Counted from the stretch's first letter, positions 12,291-27,114 are shown. The stretch is DNA of 64,000 nucleotides from Diabrotica undecimpunctata (GCF_040954645.1 NC_092808.1:79650389-79714388); one strand, 5' to 3'. Translations and numbers: made by a program. The notes: generated by a model not told the origin, from the sequence alone.

Positions 12291-12941
12291 ATATTAAAAT
12301 ATTTATGACTTGCTCAAATGCTAAAATGCCGAAGATCCGAAGAATAAACGTATACGACTATAATATAAAATATTACGAAAACTCTAGTATAAAAATTAAG
12401 TAATAAATGTTTCGTCGGTATGTTTCAGGTATAAGATTAACTACTGTTCTTTTATTCTTATACAGTTTACTGTAACGCAAATGTAAAGCTTTTATCTCTG
12501 CCAATATTCCTCTTATAAAATTACAGAACGAGACATTTATAGAAGTATTCGAAAAACCTGCCGCTTTAACATGACTGAATGGTCAATATTAATGAGTCAA
12601 ATAAAATATAATTAGAAGAATTTTTTACCAAGTAACAAAAACAAAATAAAATGAAAAACACAGTAAACTATTTTACGGATTTAAAAACAAAATATTTTGT
12701 ATTTTGAGAAAAATTTCCGAAGGAAAAATTGAAACGTCAAAATAACATACAATATAGACATATCATAGAAGTTCCATTAATAAATAAGGTCACTCTCTGT
12801 AAACTTGTAGTATGGAGTGTACCAACGAGGCAAAGAGACCGAGCGCATTATGTATCTCTTTTCCTCCGAATGCGTTCTCACTTAATTTTCTACGTAAGTT
12901 GATAAATTTGTCAAGTATCACCTTAAATTTGACAAGCTATA

Positions 12942-15900
12942 CCCAGACGGATTTTGAGTATGTATTAGAAGTGGGAAATGAGACAGACAACTTATTTTCA
13001 GTGAAAACTAAAATTTTGCTGTGAGCATTACTTTTTTTTACTTATCGAAGTAGGGACAATATATCAAACGTATTCTGGCGAAGATGTACGCTTAGACCAT
13101 AATCTTCTAGAGCGATAACAAGAACTTAAATAAAAGATATTTTAAAGAGTTAAAATTTTAATACGAAACCATGTTTTATGGAACAGTTGAACAAAAACCC
13201 AAGCGATATAAAAAAACCAGAAACTCAAAATAGTATAGTACTATAGTAATAATACTATAATGTATTAAAAGCAAAATTACAGGCACAACTATAACAGCAA
13301 CTCCGAAAGCAGTAAGAGACCTAACAGCTAAGATGTAGAAATAAATCATGTATAACTCAATACATCCGTCATTTAGAGAAAGATCGCCCTATGCATAAAA
13401 GAAAATGTCATACAAAATTAAGAGAAATATATAAAGAAATTTAAAAAGAAATTAAACAAATGAAAGGAAAGTGTGAAATTATGTCATTTTTTCGCTGTAT
13501 TATTAACTATCCTTCTACCACAATATTACAATCATTACCTTAGTCCAACTCTTGAAAACCCTTCCTATTCCAGTTCAACCTCCTCTCCTTTAGAAATACA
13601 GACAGTTTTAAAATAGCATGAAGAAAGACTCCCTCTTGATTGTTGACTGATGCTAGGGACAGTCGTTGGCTCTTTCGTCTGCTGAGTCTCACTATACTCT
13701 CTCTTGCCTGTTACCTACAGCTTGCTACATACGTATCGCTCTTGCCTATTGTCTATCGATGAGAACGGACGCTCTCTCTTCCTTGTTGACTGTCGTCTGG
13801 TGACAAGGGTTTCTCTCTACTGTTGACTGGTGCTAACTAATTTCTTTCTCCTGGTTTTAGTTACGCTAAAAATACCGCAAATACTGTTTTAAATCGTGTA
13901 CAGACGCAAAATGTGCTCTATCTCGTGATCTTAGTGTTAGTACTACAAAACACGTGTTCAGAAGCCGGTACCCTTAAGAACTTAATTTGCTATTGTCTGT
14001 ATAACCTTTTACCCCATATCCTAATTTATTTGAACCAGCCTTATATAATACAGTCCTCATTAACTGAAATTATGTTCATAATTTCACATATGTACACCCT
14101 TTTTGTACAGAAAGTGCTTAATAGAACAATGTAAGGACATTAAAAAATATCAAAGTTAATATGATAGTTGTGTCAGAAAAGTGGCTATAAAGCAATGTAA
14201 AAAATTTAAAGAAATATCATAGGAAACTTGTGAGATTCACAGATTACAAAAAGATACAATAAATTATGCAAACTAAAAAAAACCATTGCTCATTGCTGTA
14301 TGAACTAGAAAGATCAGTCAAACAAGAATAAGTAAGCAGCTTGCAGGTCAACTTTTTTGAAGCAGGTAGACAGCGTAAGGAATTGCAGGAACTTTTAATA
14401 AGAAAGGAACAAAACATTAGTATAAATAATAAAAAATAATTGCCTTCGTAATTTAAAGGATTTAAATTTTTGCACATAAATGCTATAATACTACCACAAA
14501 AGACACACAAGCCAACATAATAGCCATTGAACTACGACCACTGTGCTAGTCGATTACCCAATAAAAATTTTGAGAATTTTGAAATATTGTATACGGTGTT
14601 TGAAGAAAATTAAAGCTAATTTAAACTCACGACATATAGGCATACAACCCTATTATCCAGGTAGCAACAAACTGCCAAACAGGAGGTAGACGCACACTGA
14701 AAATGATACTGAAAAGTACCTTTGGTAAATTAATTAATTTAGCAAGTAAATACATTAATAACTACATTAATAAATAATCAAATACACTTGAATTTACTTT
14801 TTTATTTTGATATAATAACACGTATAACCTAATATTTACATAGAATGTAGGTACTAATTATTGTTTTTTACAAAACTTGTTCTCAGGTCGAAGGTCTTAT
14901 TCTTAATCGTCGATTAGCCAGATAGCAGTAATGCTATATCGCACTATCACTCTTAATTGTAAACGCATCGTTGCCACGTTTTAAACTTTTCGGGACAAGT
15001 TTTATAAATATAAATATAACTATTGTTCACCCTTTAATTGTTCAATTTCCGGAGTTGGAAGTCAGAAGGTCTAATTCGGAACAAAAACGCTTTGACCATA
15101 ACATAATCCAACCACAGCTAGCTGCGTGACCTTAGATGAAATCTTTGTTTTTCTAAGGTCAGGTGGACTATAGTTAGTTAAACTATCATAAACATAAGAA
15201 GCAGCTGATTTACAGAAAAAATTAGGGCTAATCAAAATATTTTACTGTTTTAATTGAATATGATAATCAAGACGATGTAAATAAAGTAAAGAATGATATA
15301 CTATCACTAAATGTCCAAATATGAGTTAAAAATCGGTACATGTAACGAATTTATTCATCCCGATACAAGGATGTAAGACAAACACGTTAAATCTAGTCAG
15401 TATACTATAAAAAAAGGTTTAAAAAAAACTTTGTCAAATATTTTATTTTGTTAAAGTGACTTCTTTGAAATCTACATACATTTTTTATGTCTCTTTTCAA
15501 CTAACAACGCTTTATTTCTAGTTATTTTATTTAGAAAATAGTTTTAAAAATCTGCCCACCCTATTATTTTTGTTGTAAACTCTGATTTGATATATTCACT
15601 GCAAATTTTTTCAATCACCACAGAATACACAAATAAATCATTGGTTTTACTGGACAGGCATATACGTGAACTGAATTAAATTGCAAATTTTACATGCAAC
15701 CATTCAATTAACTTTAATATTAATGATTAATTGCAGGTTAACGTATGTGTATGACCTGGCTAGGTAAATCAAATAATTCAACAAATTGTACATTCTGCCG
15801 CCAAATGCCGAAAAGTTTAATAATGCATGTCGATTCCACAACATAACTTTCTAAACAATTTTGAATGCGACATAATTTAAATAGTACAATATACAGTGCA

Positions 15901-17015
15901 AACAAATTAAGAATAAATTATTTATTTGTTTCATTTGTATGCAATCTATTTTCATTTCGCTGTTTAATAAAAGCTATAAGTTACCAATTTCATCTTTCCC
16001 CTTTTCTATTTTCTATGTTCTAAATAGGTTTTCTGTTTGTTAACGCATTTAGTTTAAACGTAAAATAATTTTTTTAAATAAAAGTTTAATACATGACATA
16101 TATACCGAATGAACGTGACATATATACTGTAACATATTACCGAAGTGACCTATGTACTGAATAAGTATAAAGAATAATTAAACAATTTCCTTTATTTTCC
16201 GAATTATATCATAAATTTTTGTTTCTTTAGAACTCATACATACTTTGCTGTTAATTATTTTATTATACGCTTTTTTAAATTTTTTGTACTTTTATAATAA
16301 ATTTTGATGGTAACAGTTGAATACTTTAAATCCAAGGAGAAGATACATATTGGTTATTCTTTCACATATTTTCTACTTTTCATACTCATATATATTAACT
16401 TTTAGACTTTTTGGCCACACCCGTATTTTTCTACTGGACTCTTTCATTTGCTTTACGTATCCGTTGTTTCCTATTGTAGTTCACATCTTTTCTGGAGCTT
16501 CGCACAAATCTTGTAACGAAAAAGGTAACAAAATAGATGAAAAAAAGCTGATCGTTCACCAAGAGGAAGACCACGTTGCTGTGTTTGGGAGCTTCATTGG
16601 GGATAGGTAAAGGTATAGATAAAAAAAAATAAAAGATAAAAGACAGATAGATACATGATAGTTAATAATTAGATAACAGTTTGACCAAAGAAAAATAAGA
16701 AACACTGAATACCGCCAAAATGCAAAACAAATTGGTTGCCAACGATTCTTAACCAAAGAGTAATAAAGGACTCGAGATTAAATAGATTAAACATTAGATT
16801 AACATTTCTCTTAAACACATCAAAAACTCACGTTAGAAAACATATCAACAAATTATTAAAAAAAAATTTTAAAAATTGACATATTTACCCATAAGCTGTT
16901 AAAGAAAGTTATATCTTCAATAAAATATTGCAAAAAAAGTAAACTTTAAAAAAATATAGTTATTAAGTCTTTTAAGAAAATACATATTAACTTAAAAAAA
17001 TAGATAATGACACCT
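12942..17015. other. AT-rich stretch with minor repeats, no gene seen
   Basis: No supported coding region. At 13630-13850 a GC-richer block repeats words such as tgttgact and ctctctct in degenerate form (tgttgact near 13640, 13783 and 13820). A perfect 9-bp stem, tgaccttag / ctaaggtca, lies at 15127-15161. The rest is AT-rich with only short chance ORFs. Confidence 0.5.
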
Positions 17016-17027
17016 ATTGTTATCACG

Positions 17028-17346
17028 AGTCACGATCAACGAGTGCAGAAGTGTTAAGAAGGCTACAAATGGATTGCGAGGTCATAAAGCACATCAAAAC
17101 AAGAAAGCTGGAATATTTAGGCCACATTACCAGAGGTGCGAAATATGAAATATTAAGGCTTATAATGCAAGATAAAATCAAGGGTAAAAGATCCATAGGA
17201 AGACGAAAAATTTCCTGGCTGAGAAACCTAAGAGAGTGGTATAGTTGCAGCTCAGTAGTTCTTTTTAAAGCAGCCGCCAATAAGGTACGGATAGCTGTGA
17301 TGATAGCCAACCTCCGATAGGAGAAGGAACTACAAGAAGAAGAAGA
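17028..17346 (+). mobile_element. 5'-truncated LINE copy (last ~90 codons plus GAA tail)
   Basis: The open frame encodes LRRLQMDCEVIKHIKTRKLEYLGH, GRRKISWLRNLREWY and VRIAVMIANLR then stop, the extreme C-terminus of an insect LINE RT protein (quoted in parts; the first run is interrupted only for length). A gaagaagaag-type tail follows the stop. The 12-base word attgttatcacg occurs at 17016-17027 and again at 17347-17358, an exact target-site duplication, so this 319-bp piece is a complete insertion event created by 5' truncation during reverse transcription. The frame is intact, suggesting a fairly young copy. The same protein tail recurs at 48644-48834. Confidence 0.9.
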
Positions 17347-17358
17347 ATTGTTATCACG

Positions 17359-18084
17359 GACATTTATGTAAAACATAACACAAAAAATGTAAAACGTAAA
17401 TTTATTTAGTTTTAAATTTAAGGGAACTTTAAATTACACATACTTGACGTATGCAGAGCCCTGAAAGTACTCTGTACACATGAGGTTAACTTGAAAGTAC
17501 AGATTTGTTAAAACTTTAAAAACTAAAAAAATTTTACCACCACAACCTATAATTTGCTATATAATATTTTTTAGTTATTATTTTAATTTTTGTCAGGATG
17601 TCCTTGTGTTTGATTTTTTCTTAAATTTTAGACTCTGGCCGTTGGCCATTTTAGACTCGTGTTGGGCCGTTTCGGACGATCTTTTAAATGACTTAAAAGC
17701 TAATGAGTCTATTTAATTAAACGTCGGACTTAAATTTTAAATTTTTAATTAATCAATTGGTTGCCAAGTTTCAAAAAAGGACATTTGATTAAGACATGCG
17801 AGACTATACAAGAACGACTAACTATTACCCTTAGATTTTTAGCCACAGGAGTATTTTATCAAAGTTTGACGTATTTGTTCAAAGTCCGTATATACAAAGA
17901 AACAATGAAACTACCACATACTTTTAAGTGAATTATATTTTTTTCCTACCTTATTCTTATTATTTAAAAACAATAAACTCTTAAATACAAACCACTTTCT
18001 CACATAAATGTTATTAACTTCTTTTCCTGTATAACGAACTGTATCTCTTACATAACGAATTGTTTTTTAATAATATTCCAAAAC
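17359..18084. other. AT-rich stretch, nothing recognised
   Basis: No motif, repeat or coding region that I can support between the LINE copy and the endonuclease fragment downstream. Confidence 0.4.
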
Positions 18085-18600
18085 CCTTTATTTTGCGAGA
18101 TGACTTTAACGTAGACAACGTCGTATCTATGAAACTGATAACACATCTGGTAAATCGTTGTTGGATGCTACTGAGCAGTGTAACTTTTTATTTTTAAATC
18201 ACCATTCCCCACTTCTGTTCTGTTAACCCCTCATTCACGATGATATGCAATAGACCTTACGTATGGTCAACTAATTAAAAACCTTCACTTCTCAGCCAAT
18301 AGAGCAATATTACAATACACGAAAACTACAAACAAACAACACATTCCAAAACCGTGGTGGGATAAAACGTACTAGGAAACAGCTTAACACAAAAAATTAC
18401 TTACCTGTATTAAATAAAAGCAAAATGCTACAGTAAGTATCTTAATGGATTAAAACAAGACAGGGGCATTAACAAAGAGAACTTTTAAGAAAAAAAAAAG
18501 AAAAACTGAAGGGAGCGTTATGAAAGTAAAAATCAAAATACGTCCATTAAAGAGCTATGGACAAAAGTAAATTGCTTGAAAAATTGAAAACAACTCAATA
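18085..18600 (+). pseudogene. LINE endonuclease-domain fragment (Jockey/R1/I group)
   Basis: The + strand gives PFILRDDFNVDN (degenerate form of the GDFN motif of the APE-type endonuclease), SGKSLLDATEQCNFLFLNHHSP, then after a frameshift words like YAIDLTYGQL. Further on comes PKPWWDKTY, the conserved Trp-Trp segment that follows the endonuclease in these LINEs. Several stops and frameshifts are present. The copy is cut off at 18600-18625, where a long (TA)n tract begins. Motifs are seen; the clade is inferred. Confidence 0.65.
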
Positions 18601-18623
18601 ATTTACCGATTGCTCATAACACA

Positions 18624-20291
<1,668 letters not shown>

Positions 20292-20429
20292 ATACAGTTT
20301 TACAAAAAAATTTTGCCAGATTGGGTTTCGAATGATATTACCAATTATATAGTTTTTGTTTCTAGAAATAAACTTTATTTAGAACGTCCGTTTTACCTAT
20401 CGTAACTAAGAAGGGTTCTAAACAAAGTA

Positions 20430-20950
20430 ATAGTACTGTTCCTGGTAAGATCAATGTATCTTATCCTATGATCTCTAATTTAATAGTTCAACACACAATC
20501 CATCTACTTAATATTCTAAACAATATCTGGGCGAAAGTAGCACCAATTTCAGAGAGATAGAAAGAATATATCATACTGCCTATAACAAAACCTGGCAAAC
20601 GAGCTGATGACCACAATTCATATCGCCCAATATATCTAGCATCTTGTGTTCCTAAAACCCTATTACCCTACTTAAAGGTCTATTTAAAAATAGATTAGAA
20701 CACTAGTTAGAATTTAATGACTCCCAAACTCAAAGGTTCTGAAAGTATCATATGCTTTTGATAACAGAAATTTGGATATCCTTGAACAAACGTTGATATT
20801 AGTCGGGATACCAATTGCTATATCATCTGTTTTAAAAAACTTATACCTATACAGTATTTTTCAAATATATAAAAAAAATAGCTTCCTTAAATTTAACTAA
20901 GAGATACTGTAACTATTTTCAGTTGGGAATAAGCCACAATATAAGTTTAA
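20430..20950 (+). pseudogene. LINE RT N-terminal fragment (Jockey-like)
   Basis: The + strand encodes HTIHLLNILNNIWAKVAPIS, then ILPITKPGKRADDHNSYRP and IYLASCVPKTL. The PKPGK...YRPI...C..K block is the start of the RT domain in Jockey-type LINEs. Stops and frameshifts follow quickly, and the catalytic YxDD region is not present. It lies between two (TA)n tracts. Confidence 0.65.
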
Positions 20951-21014
20951 AATAAGTTTATTTTTGAGATAGTAATGTAAGGTAGTAATGTATTTTCTAT
21001 GTTTAATGGTAATT

Positions 21015-21058
21015 ATATATATTATATATTATATATATATATACATATATATCATATA

Positions 21059-21118
<60 letters not shown>
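21015..21118. repeat. (TA)n microsatellite, ~104 bp
   Basis: TA repeat with imperfect edges (tatatatt, catatat) on the left side and a pure run to the right. Confidence 0.97.
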
Positions 21119-21122
<4 letters not shown>

Positions 21123-22212
21123 CGTCTACAAGTACTTGAGTTATGACATTCTTACAACTGAAAGATAAAACCAATAATGTAAAGCGTAAATAATAGAGCA
21201 ATAATCCATTACGTGGATCTAAAGAACCATCAAATCCATATAATCCATAATTGCCTAATGAAGGCATCGATTCATCTGAACGGAGTAATCAACAGCTCGA
21301 AATAATTTGTATGAAAACAATGGATTGTCATGTCCAATTCGCAAAATCAATCGGTATAAATGTGGCTATATCAATCATAATTTAAAGTCACTTGTACGAA
21401 CAATCCTTTCGTTTAATAAAATCTAAATGAATTTTGTTTTTATTAAGAGATTTAAAACCAATTAACAACTAAGTGGCATTTGGTCTGTTAATATCAACTG
21501 ATCGAGAGTTTATTAGATTAAAACAAGATATTTATTGCATTTGTTTTATTTTGCAACAAAAATTAATATTGTGCATGTGTATGATACTCTACAGACCATT
21601 AGATTTCAATATGAAGTTCAACCACAATTTTATACCTTATCCTTTTTTGTGTAATAAAAATGGCATATGAGATAAAAATGGAAATTTAGAGTAAAACGGG
21701 GTTTGTTTTTCTAAAAAATTTTTCTTACTTTCCGCAACTTTTCCAAAGTAAAACTTTTAGTTTCGACAACTTGCCGTTATGGTTTTTTTATGGTTCCTTA
21801 TTATGAAAACTAACAACCTCTCAAGTGGCATATACAAGAAAATCAGGGACATTGACCTATTAATATTACATGTTTAGGTCTTAAATAGCACCAGGAACCC
21901 TTATGCCAAATTTTTTAAAATATAATCAATATTTTTCTCTAGATTCGTAAAATGGAATATGGAATAAAATCGTCACAGCACATGCAATTTTCTTTACAAA
22001 AGAAAATCAAATTTTACTCTCTTAAATTTCATCTTTCAGTACCTCTTCTCAAATGCATAAGCAATAAAATTATAGCTGAACTTATTTTGACATCCGACGA
22101 TCTGGCGAGTTTAGATGAAAATGATATAAAGCTTTCTATGATCGAAATGTTCTATTAGAAAAAAGAGTCATAATGTGACCTGATATTAAAGCAGATGTAA
22201 TTGAATATAACA
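21119..22212. other. AT-rich stretch, no gene seen
   Basis: ORFs of 65-68 codons occur but have no recognisable features. Nothing further supported. Confidence 0.4.
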
Positions 22213-22281
22213 ACGGGACGGGACGCGATACGGGATAGATGGAAAAGTGCAGGACACGGAACGGGACAAGAGCCTGTCCCG
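22213..22281. repeat. GGGAC-rich island with hairpin
   Basis: The words cgggac / gggacg / cgggat / ggacacgg recur in a 70-bp GC-rich patch set in AT-rich DNA. CGGGACA (22262-22268) and TGTCCCG (22275-22281) pair perfectly across a 6-base loop. It directly precedes a LINE fragment and could be a short minisatellite or the tail of another repeat. Confidence 0.6.
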
Positions 22282-22289
22282 CTCTACCG

Positions 22290-23415
22290 CGTAAAGCTCT
22301 AGTCGACTTCCAAGCAGCCTATAACAGTCTTAAAATAACTACACTACATAATGCAATGATAGACTTTGGGATCTCACGTAGGTTAGTTAAATTTACAAAA
22401 ATAACAGTGCAAAACAAAAGCTCGTGCATTAAAGTTTAAGGAAACTCTACGTTTTTTATTATAAATAATGGTTTAAGACAGGGAAACGCGCTATCATGCA
22501 TCCTCTTTAAATTTTACCTAGAAAAAGTCAATCAGAAAGGTTAATATTAGATTGAACGGAACTATTTTTGATAAATTGACACAAATTTATACATTCGCCG
22601 TTGATATTGTTGGAGTAGGCAGAAGCATAAAAGACGTAGTAGTGTTTTACAAAGTTTACGAACGCTGCAGGTGGACTAAGACTTGTTGTAGACGAGGAAA
22701 AAGCCAAATATATTTTGGTTGCTAAAAACCCTTAAAATGTTCAACAGAAAATCGAAAATCTACACCTTTAAACTATTTAAAGAGTTTACATATCTTGGAT
22801 CGCTTACTACCAACACGACAAACGACGAAGTATTAAAAAGTCGCATAGCAATAGCAAACCGAACCCTTTACGGTCTTTAAAGACCGTAAAAGTGGAAATG
22901 TTTGAGAAATAAAAACCCTGAAACGTACAGTAAAGCTTAACGTGTACAATACCCTAATAAGACTGGTTTTAATATTTGGGACTGAAACATGGTTTGTCTT
23001 TATCAAGAAACGCCGAGAGACTGCTTGTATTTTTGAGAGAAAATTACTTCGATAGTTTTTTGGGGCCGTAAACGAAAATAATCTATGATGTCGAATATAT
23101 AATTTTAAATTATACCAGCTATACACAGATCCAGATATTTGCTATTCCAGATAAGGCTAAGAGCACACATTGCTAGGTTGTTAGATAATGAGTACACGAA
23201 GATATTGATATTCTTAAACACATAGGGCAAAAGAAGTAGAGAAAGACCGTAAAGAAGACAGATTGATAATTTTAAAGGCGAGCCGTAAAGATTCTAAGTG
23301 TCAAAAGATAAAGGGGTGTTGCTAGGAATCGACTGTAGTGACGTATTTTTTGCGAACAGGACAAGATCCACAAACGATTGTCAAGCGAATTCTGATGATA
23401 TTTATCTAGTTTGGA
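22290..23415 (+). pseudogene. LINE reverse transcriptase fragment (RTE-like)
   Basis: Reading + strand: LVDFQAAYNSLKITTLHNA and DFGISRRLVKFTKITVQN (RT palm), NGLRQGNALSCILFKFYLE (pre-catalytic block), then a degenerate catalytic region reading TFAVDIVGVGRS where YADD is expected. The C-terminal tail shows NTLIRLVLIFGTETW, FERKLLR, NFKLYQLYTDPDI and a degenerate QDKIHKRLSSE-like end followed by tgatgat. Many stops and frameshifts separate the blocks. The order and tail match the LINE at 49.7-54.0 kb, so the two are probably one family. Confidence 0.8.
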
Positions 23416-23789
23416 CTAATAAATTATTGGCGACATATAATTTTTGATTGCAACTTATTTTACCATAATATAATATTTATTTGACGAGAAATACTTATTA
23501 CAATAGCTCATGAGTTGAGCTATCGAGCTCATTATAGAATGAGCTCATACAAGTAGATACAAACTTATTCCAAAGAAATAATGTCCAATTCGATAATTAA
23601 CAAAATAAAATATAATAACAATAATAAATATTATTATGAAAGGTATCAATTTGTATTATGAAAGGTAGTGTAAAATGCATTTGTATTGCTAAGTATCACG
23701 GAAGGTACACACAAATTAACGACATGCAAAAAATCAGGACCGTTTAATTGACGTCGAATTTGGAGACTACACAACTGACGAATAGTCTA

Positions 23790-24270
23790 AGAGAGATCTT
23801 ACCAATGCACAATATAACACTTTAACTGCTGCTTCCTAGCTGCTTTTACTGATATTGTATTAATGTGGCCGATGAATTGGAGACGACTATAAAAAATTAT
23901 ACCTAAATTTTTAATACTACTGACTTCAGATAACTTCTTACCCCCAATGTAGTATAAGAAATTAATTGGTTTCTTAATTTTATAAAATGTTATTTTGTGG
24001 CATTTTGGAGTATTTAGCTGTAAATGATTTTGTGAAAACCTCAACCATAAAGCATTAAATGATCCTGGATAAAATCAATACCTAACATTGTATTAACTCT
24101 CCTAAAGAGTTTGAGAACATTTGCAAGCATTAATCTATTTGTGTATTTTAATTAATTTGTTAAGTTGTATTTTAATTAATAAACAAACAAAACAGCAAAG
24201 GGAATAGTGAGCCCCTGTGGCACACCAGAAGTAGTCTCAATAACACCAGAGCAATAGTTTCCAATTTTTA
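23790..24270 (-). pseudogene. LINE RT fragment (Jockey/CR1-like)
   Basis: On the minus strand TTSGVPQGLTIPFAVLF (degenerate SGVPQGS block) is followed, after AT-rich decay that has destroyed the catalytic box, by SQNHLQLNTPKCHKITFYK, YYIGGKKLSEVSSIKNLGII, FYSRLQFIGHIN and VKAARK. This is the thumb region of a Jockey-like RT. It is head to head with the LINE piece that begins on the + strand ~200 bp away. Confidence 0.7.
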
Positions 24271-24469
24271 TTTTTTAAAGCAAAGCTTCTATACTATACT
24301 TTTATTTTTTTCTCTATAGTGAAATGCTGAGTCGAGCGTTATGGGACTAGCGCCTCAAGATGTAGTCGTCACGATTAGCTTCATGGAATAGCGGGTTCTC
24401 TCATCGATTTACTACTCCGGATCAATTCGTTTCTACTCATGATCTATTTACTTTAAGCGGGTTTAAATT

Positions 24470-24965
24470 TTAGCGGAGTCAGACAGGGTGACTCGTTAAG
24501 CCCACTTCTCTTTAATATAATAATGGATGAAATAATATAAGCAGTACGTAAATGTCGACGTCGCATTAATCGCCTAGACAGAAGACAAGCTCCAAAGATT
24601 AACCCACATCTTCAATACAACAGCCAAGGAATACAATATGATATTATCAGCAGAAAAAATCAAGTGTATAACAACATCTAAATAACCACTACGATGTAAA
24701 ATCGAAATTGATGTGAAAATAATAAAGCAGGAAGCAAGGTTTAGATATCTGGGAATAGATATAAATAGTTACAAAGATATTGAAGAAGAAGTACGACAAC
24801 AAAGCTGTAAAGCGGTGGGATTTCTTAAAGACACAATCTGGAAAAACAAACACCTAAGACAAGACAAAAAACAAGAATCTACAAAGCAGCAATTAGACCT
24901 ATATTAACATACAAGGCGGAGACAAGACCTGACACATCTATAACGAGACGACTACTCTATGGTTT
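24470..24965 (+). pseudogene. LINE RT C-terminal fragment, family also at 26.4 and 27.1 kb
   Basis: The block SGVRQGDSLSPLLFNIIMDE is intact; the catalytic box has been lost to rearrangement just after it. It continues with LQRLTHIFNTTAKEYNM, KCITTSK, FRYLGIDINSYKDIEEEV and FLKDTIWKNKHLR. The frame changes at least twice. It ends near 24965. Confidence 0.75.
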
Positions 24966-26430
24966 GTTTTTTAACCAGGGGAGTAAACTAAAAAGATAGA
25001 TTAACACCCAAGAAAGAGACTAGAAAAGTCACAAAATACATCTTCTTTTTTGGTTGATTATCTCGGCCTTGCGGTAATCGAGTAATCAGTATCGGACAAC
25101 CTCACACGTCTATTCTAACCTAACTTTGTTTATGTTTGAATAAAAATTTTGTCCAATTCATCTCCAATATGTTTTTTTTGTTTTTCTAATTACCCGGTGA
25201 TCCAGTTTTATAGATCTCTTGAGTCTATGGTAGGTATTTAATTATAATTTAGAGAATATTTTGATTGGGGGGAGTCAATAATGTTACAGATCTAATAATG
25301 GTTATTCACAGAAATTTGCATGTATGCAAAGCTATGAAATGACTTGGTTTCATTAAGACATAACAGAGATTTTTGTAGTATTGCATCTCTAAAAACCTAC
25401 TTTTATCTGTTCTCAAGTTGAAAATTCAACTATTTTTTATTTTCCATCTACTCAAGCATGTATCAAAAAGTTAGAGAGAGGTCAAAGATTTCTGAAATAT
25501 TGTTCTTTTAAACTGCGTAGACCATATTCTTACTCTGGTGTGATCAATTTCGTGAATCTAGATTTTTTTCTTACCAGAAGAGTTAACTTTGACTTAATCA
25601 TTATTTTTAAGCTTAATAATCCAATCTTCTGAATTGCTTTAGCCAATTTGTTTTACATATTCCTTCCCATTCACTGCTTTCGACTTTACTTGTTTATGTT
25701 TCATATCACATAATTAATTAGGGTTCCAATATAGGTGTGGTCCTACTTTTTATGCATGCTAATCAGTTACCTCATTAGATAGATTTGTTTAACTTGTGTA
25801 TCAATATCTTTAGGTTCTATTTGAAGCAGTAAAATGCAAAATGATACTTTGTATAAATAAGTGTGTACTGGCAACTTCTTTCATGCTGGACTCTTGTTTA
25901 ATTTTGACAGTGAGTTTGTCCCCATTTGTTATCAATAAATAAAATTTACTAAAAAATACTGGATTTCTGTGAGATAATCAACAAATTCAATCTATTATGT
26001 TAAAGATACATTATTGTAATGAAAATAAAATGAAAATGCTTCCAAACAAGTATACACACAGTTTAAAAGATAGTTGCCGTTTTTTAGGTGATAATTAGAT
26101 ATAAATAACATCCGTTTATAAATTTATAAACATTTTAAACTATATTTAGTATAAATACCATCTAGAAAAATATCACATTAACTACTATTCGCATATCATC
26201 AAGTCCAAGTTATTAAAACAACTTACAAGAGTCACAAATCGATTTAGATATTAGAGAAAATAATATTCAGTGCATAATATATTCGAGATGTATATAAAAA
26301 TAAAAATTTAATAATTTTATTAGTCTTCCAAAATATCCTCTCCACTTATTTCTTAGTGAGGTTCACGAACAACTACACAATTTTGAATTTCTTTATTTAG
26401 TTTTTCGGCAAAAACATAAGAAGAGCATTA
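24966..26430. other. AT-rich stretch, no gene seen
   Basis: Nothing supported. An imperfect palindrome built from gattatctcg and cgagtaatc lies near 25057-25093. Confidence 0.4.
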
Positions 26431-26625
26431 GATGATATAAAAAATGTATGGGTGACAAAACGGAAACAGGAGTGGAACTAATACATTATTAGATTGGCAG
26501 AGGATAGGATAGTACGAATAGCACGAAATAGGTCACCAAACGGACAAAGAAGTATTGACAGTATATCCATCAGTATATCCGTCAGTAAAAGATGGTAAGA
26601 CAAACAGAAAAATAAAAGATTTTCG
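26431..26625 (+). pseudogene. LINE C-terminal scrap, same family as 24.5 and 27.1 kb
   Basis: Codes for VTKRKQEWN, then RLAEDRIVRIARNRSPNGQR and a degenerate SIGRPRKRW end. It matches the last coding block of the 27.1-kb copy (SPIGKRSIGRPRKRWSDKL). Confidence 0.65.
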
Positions 26626-27114
26626 AACATAAAAATTTATGGTAAATATCAAAATTATAAATCTTTAATAGCGCTCGATATTATAATCAATTTAAATGTG
26701 AAAATTAAATAATTTAAAAGTTCACTTCAAGTATAAATTTCAGTTTTCTTTGAATTCGAATTATTCCAAAAATGAATTTTTATATGTACGCCACTCAAAA
26801 GTATACACAGAAAAAATGAATTGTTAGAATAATCTGATGAATTATGTTTCTTTGAAAGGTTTCCTTTGACAAAAGATACAGTTATGTCTTTCTTTAAACA
26901 GAACCTTTAACAAAATTTCATTACATATGATAATATCAATAAGATGTAATAAATTTTGTAATCACATTAACAGTGGTGGATAAAACCAACCAACATTAAT
27001 CTTCTAATTTATATAAAGAAAATACTGTCAAAGTATCAGATCATATTTTAATCGGACAAGCTGTTATAATAGTCCAACATTTATTTTTAACATTAATATT
27101 TTTTAATTCTGGAA

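Larger units (their letters stand above)
11158..12941 (+). mobile_element. Tc1/mariner-like DNA transposon, both ends present
   Basis: The ends are inverted copies. Both begin TA-T(T/A)GCTTGTCAAATTTAA and continue to a shared TGATACTTG, occupying about 11160-11187 on the left and 12911-12939 on the right. A TA dinucleotide flanks each end (11158-11159, 12940-12941), the target duplication expected for this superfamily. The element is about 1.78 kb and carries one transposase gene in the same orientation with a ~0.6-kb AT-rich 3' region. The ends look good, but the gene is broken, so it could move only with transposase supplied by a relative. Confidence 0.85.

Noticed and set aside
12812..13024. 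70-codon ORF beside the right end of the Tc1-like element
   Set aside because: It runs across the TIR and out of the element, so it is not a gene of the transposon, and it shows no motif.
13620..13860. Possible tandem repeat built on tgttgact and ctctct words
   Set aside because: Spacing is irregular and units cannot be aligned over their full length by eye, so a true array is not claimed.
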